From: Selaginella tamariscina
Lineage: Eukaryota > Streptophyta > Lycopodiopsida > Selaginellales > Selaginellaceae
DNA length: 64,000 nt
Direction of reading: 5' to 3'
NCBI GenBank assembly: GCA_003024785.1
Contig: PUQB01000346.1
Location: 107,927 to 171,926 of the forward strand
Shown here: piece after piece, positions 63,089 to 64,000 of the stretch
Numbering within the stretch: the stretch's first letter is position 1
Layout: each line of letters begins with the position of its first letter
Notes under the pieces: model-generated
Seen by the model: only the letters and a program-made list of their open reading frames with translations
What the model was told of the DNA's origin: nothing
Databases searched by the model: none
Translations under genes and position numbers: made by a program

Positions 63089-63599
63089 GAAAGAGTGAAA
63101 GTGTATGTGTATTGCCCGCACATACGCGCACACGTTGAAAAAAGTGTCTACACACACGTGTAGTGTGTCTCGTATATAATATTTACACTTAGAAAAGAGA
63201 GCGTATACGGATCTGGTACATACAAACATAAAACATACACTATATATGTCCCTCTCCAGCAAGATAAAACTTGTAAATATACAGCCAAGAAAAGAGAGAC
63301 ATACCTCTGTGTGTGTGTGTGTGTGTAAATTATATATGTATATATGCGTGCATCTAGCAGTGTATATGTGTTTGTGTGGATGGGGGAAGGGGGCGCAGAT
63401 TGTCAAATTAAACTACTGTAAACAAAAGAAATTTTAAGAGAAGTTAGTATAGTGAGCAAAAACTGTATCTCGAATTGCAAAAGTTAGAAACAAAACAATT
63501 TGTACAGACAAGAGATATATAACACGTTGCTGTAACGCACTACCACCAAAACTCTGTTAAATTTGTTAGTTAGTGGTAGTAGATAATATTAAATAGACC
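63089..63599. other. gap between convergent genes
   Basis: Separates the 3' part of the BZR-type gene (+) from the last exon of the gene at the right edge (-). It contains a TG tract near 63306-63326 and no recognised gene. Confidence 0.4.
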
Positions 63600-63834
63600 T
63601 CAGAAGACCGCTGCTGCTTTTCTACCATTGGCCTTGCTCTTCTTCTTCCTCTCACATATGCAGCCTGGGAACGGGTTGGCAAAGAAGTACTCTTCGAGCT
63701 TTGATGCTTCACCAGGTTCCCTTAAGCGTGGTCCTCCGATTCTATTCTCGTGCAATCTCTTCACTTCCGACGCAAATGCATCCCATGTTAGCTCCCCGGA
63801 TTCATAACTGTCTATAAGCCGTATTAGATTTGGC
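63600..63834 (-). CDS. last exon of an unrecognised plant gene, 5' part outside window
   Basis: The acceptor TTTGCAG precedes an open exon that reads PNLIRLIDSYESGELTWDAF, later EASKLEEYFFANPFPGCICE, and ends in a Lys-rich KKKSKANGRKAAAVF before TGA. The acidic-aromatic core and the Lys-rich, nuclear-localisation-like tail suggest a conserved plant protein. I recognise the style of this C-terminus but cannot name the family. The upstream exons lie beyond 64000. Confidence 0.6.
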
Positions 63835-64000
63835 CTGCAAAGTAATGAGTGTTAGTGTGTGTGTGTGTGTGCTAATCAACCTGACACCACACACACACAT
63901 GTGCATGTGCGTGCGTGTCTGTGTGAGCGCTACATTTATATGCATGGACATAATGTATTTGCATGTATGTGTGCGAACGTGAAATCTGTAAAATAGTTAA

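Noticed and set aside
1..64000. tRNA genes
   Set aside because: I looked for B-box GGTTCGANNCC words and paired acceptor arms and found none; a covariance-model scan was not possible here.

Overview
This is nuclear DNA of a land plant. The evidence is many short GT-AG introns, plant-specific gene families (FBL15/SLOMO-type F-box LRR protein, BTB/POZ-FBL11, AAF-like plastid protein, zinc-knuckle SHAQKYF MYB, BES1/BZR1 factor, dirigent protein, plant cereblon) and plant-type Ty3/gypsy elements. The DNA is AT-rich and full of compound microsatellites, (TG)n(AG)n and its complement, in introns and between genes. I cannot fix the species; the short introns and the gene forms would suit a seedless plant, but that is a guess.

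Layout. 1-16 kb is a dense gene block: the 3' part of an FBL15 gene (+), an AAF-like gene (+), a complete 22-exon BTB/POZ FBL11 gene (-) and a three-exon MYB repressor-type gene (-). 16-35 kb is gene-poor: a degenerate palindromic minisatellite (18.7-19.2 kb), two copies of a 1.6 kb LTR-like repeat (20.2 and 26.9 kb), a decayed coding-like stretch (24.2-25.9 kb), microsatellite-derived arrays (26.3-28.8 kb) and an old Ty3/gypsy element (31.4-34.8 kb). 36-38 kb has an intact dirigent gene (-) and a short F-box gene (-). 41.9-46.0 kb has a 13-exon cereblon gene (+). 48.8-50.5 kb is the third and most complete copy of the LTR-like repeat. 52.6-54.2 kb has gag/protease remnants. 54.6-59.2 kb is a young Ty3/gypsy element with two identical 184-bp LTRs and a matching AAAC target duplication. 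61.0-63.1 kb has a BES1/BZR1-domain gene (+), and the right edge has the last exon of an unrecognised gene (-).

The genes do not form one pathway. Three concern ubiquitin-ligase substrate recognition (FBL15, FBL11, cereblon), with the F-box fragment as a possible fourth. MYB and BZR1 are transcription factors, AAF is a likely plastid protein and dirigent is secreted.

The strongest unexpected signal is technical or evolutionary: nearly every recognisable coding region, including the very young retrotransposon, is interrupted by isolated one-base frame changes, often in short homopolymers, while its splice sites and flanking codons stay conserved. Residual long-read assembly indels are the simplest explanation. 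I did not find a convincing new multi-gene system. The most interesting structural signals are intronic compound microsatellites that can fold into long hairpins and seem to sit in preferred orientations relative to splice sites, plus the unclassified 1.68 kb dispersed repeat.
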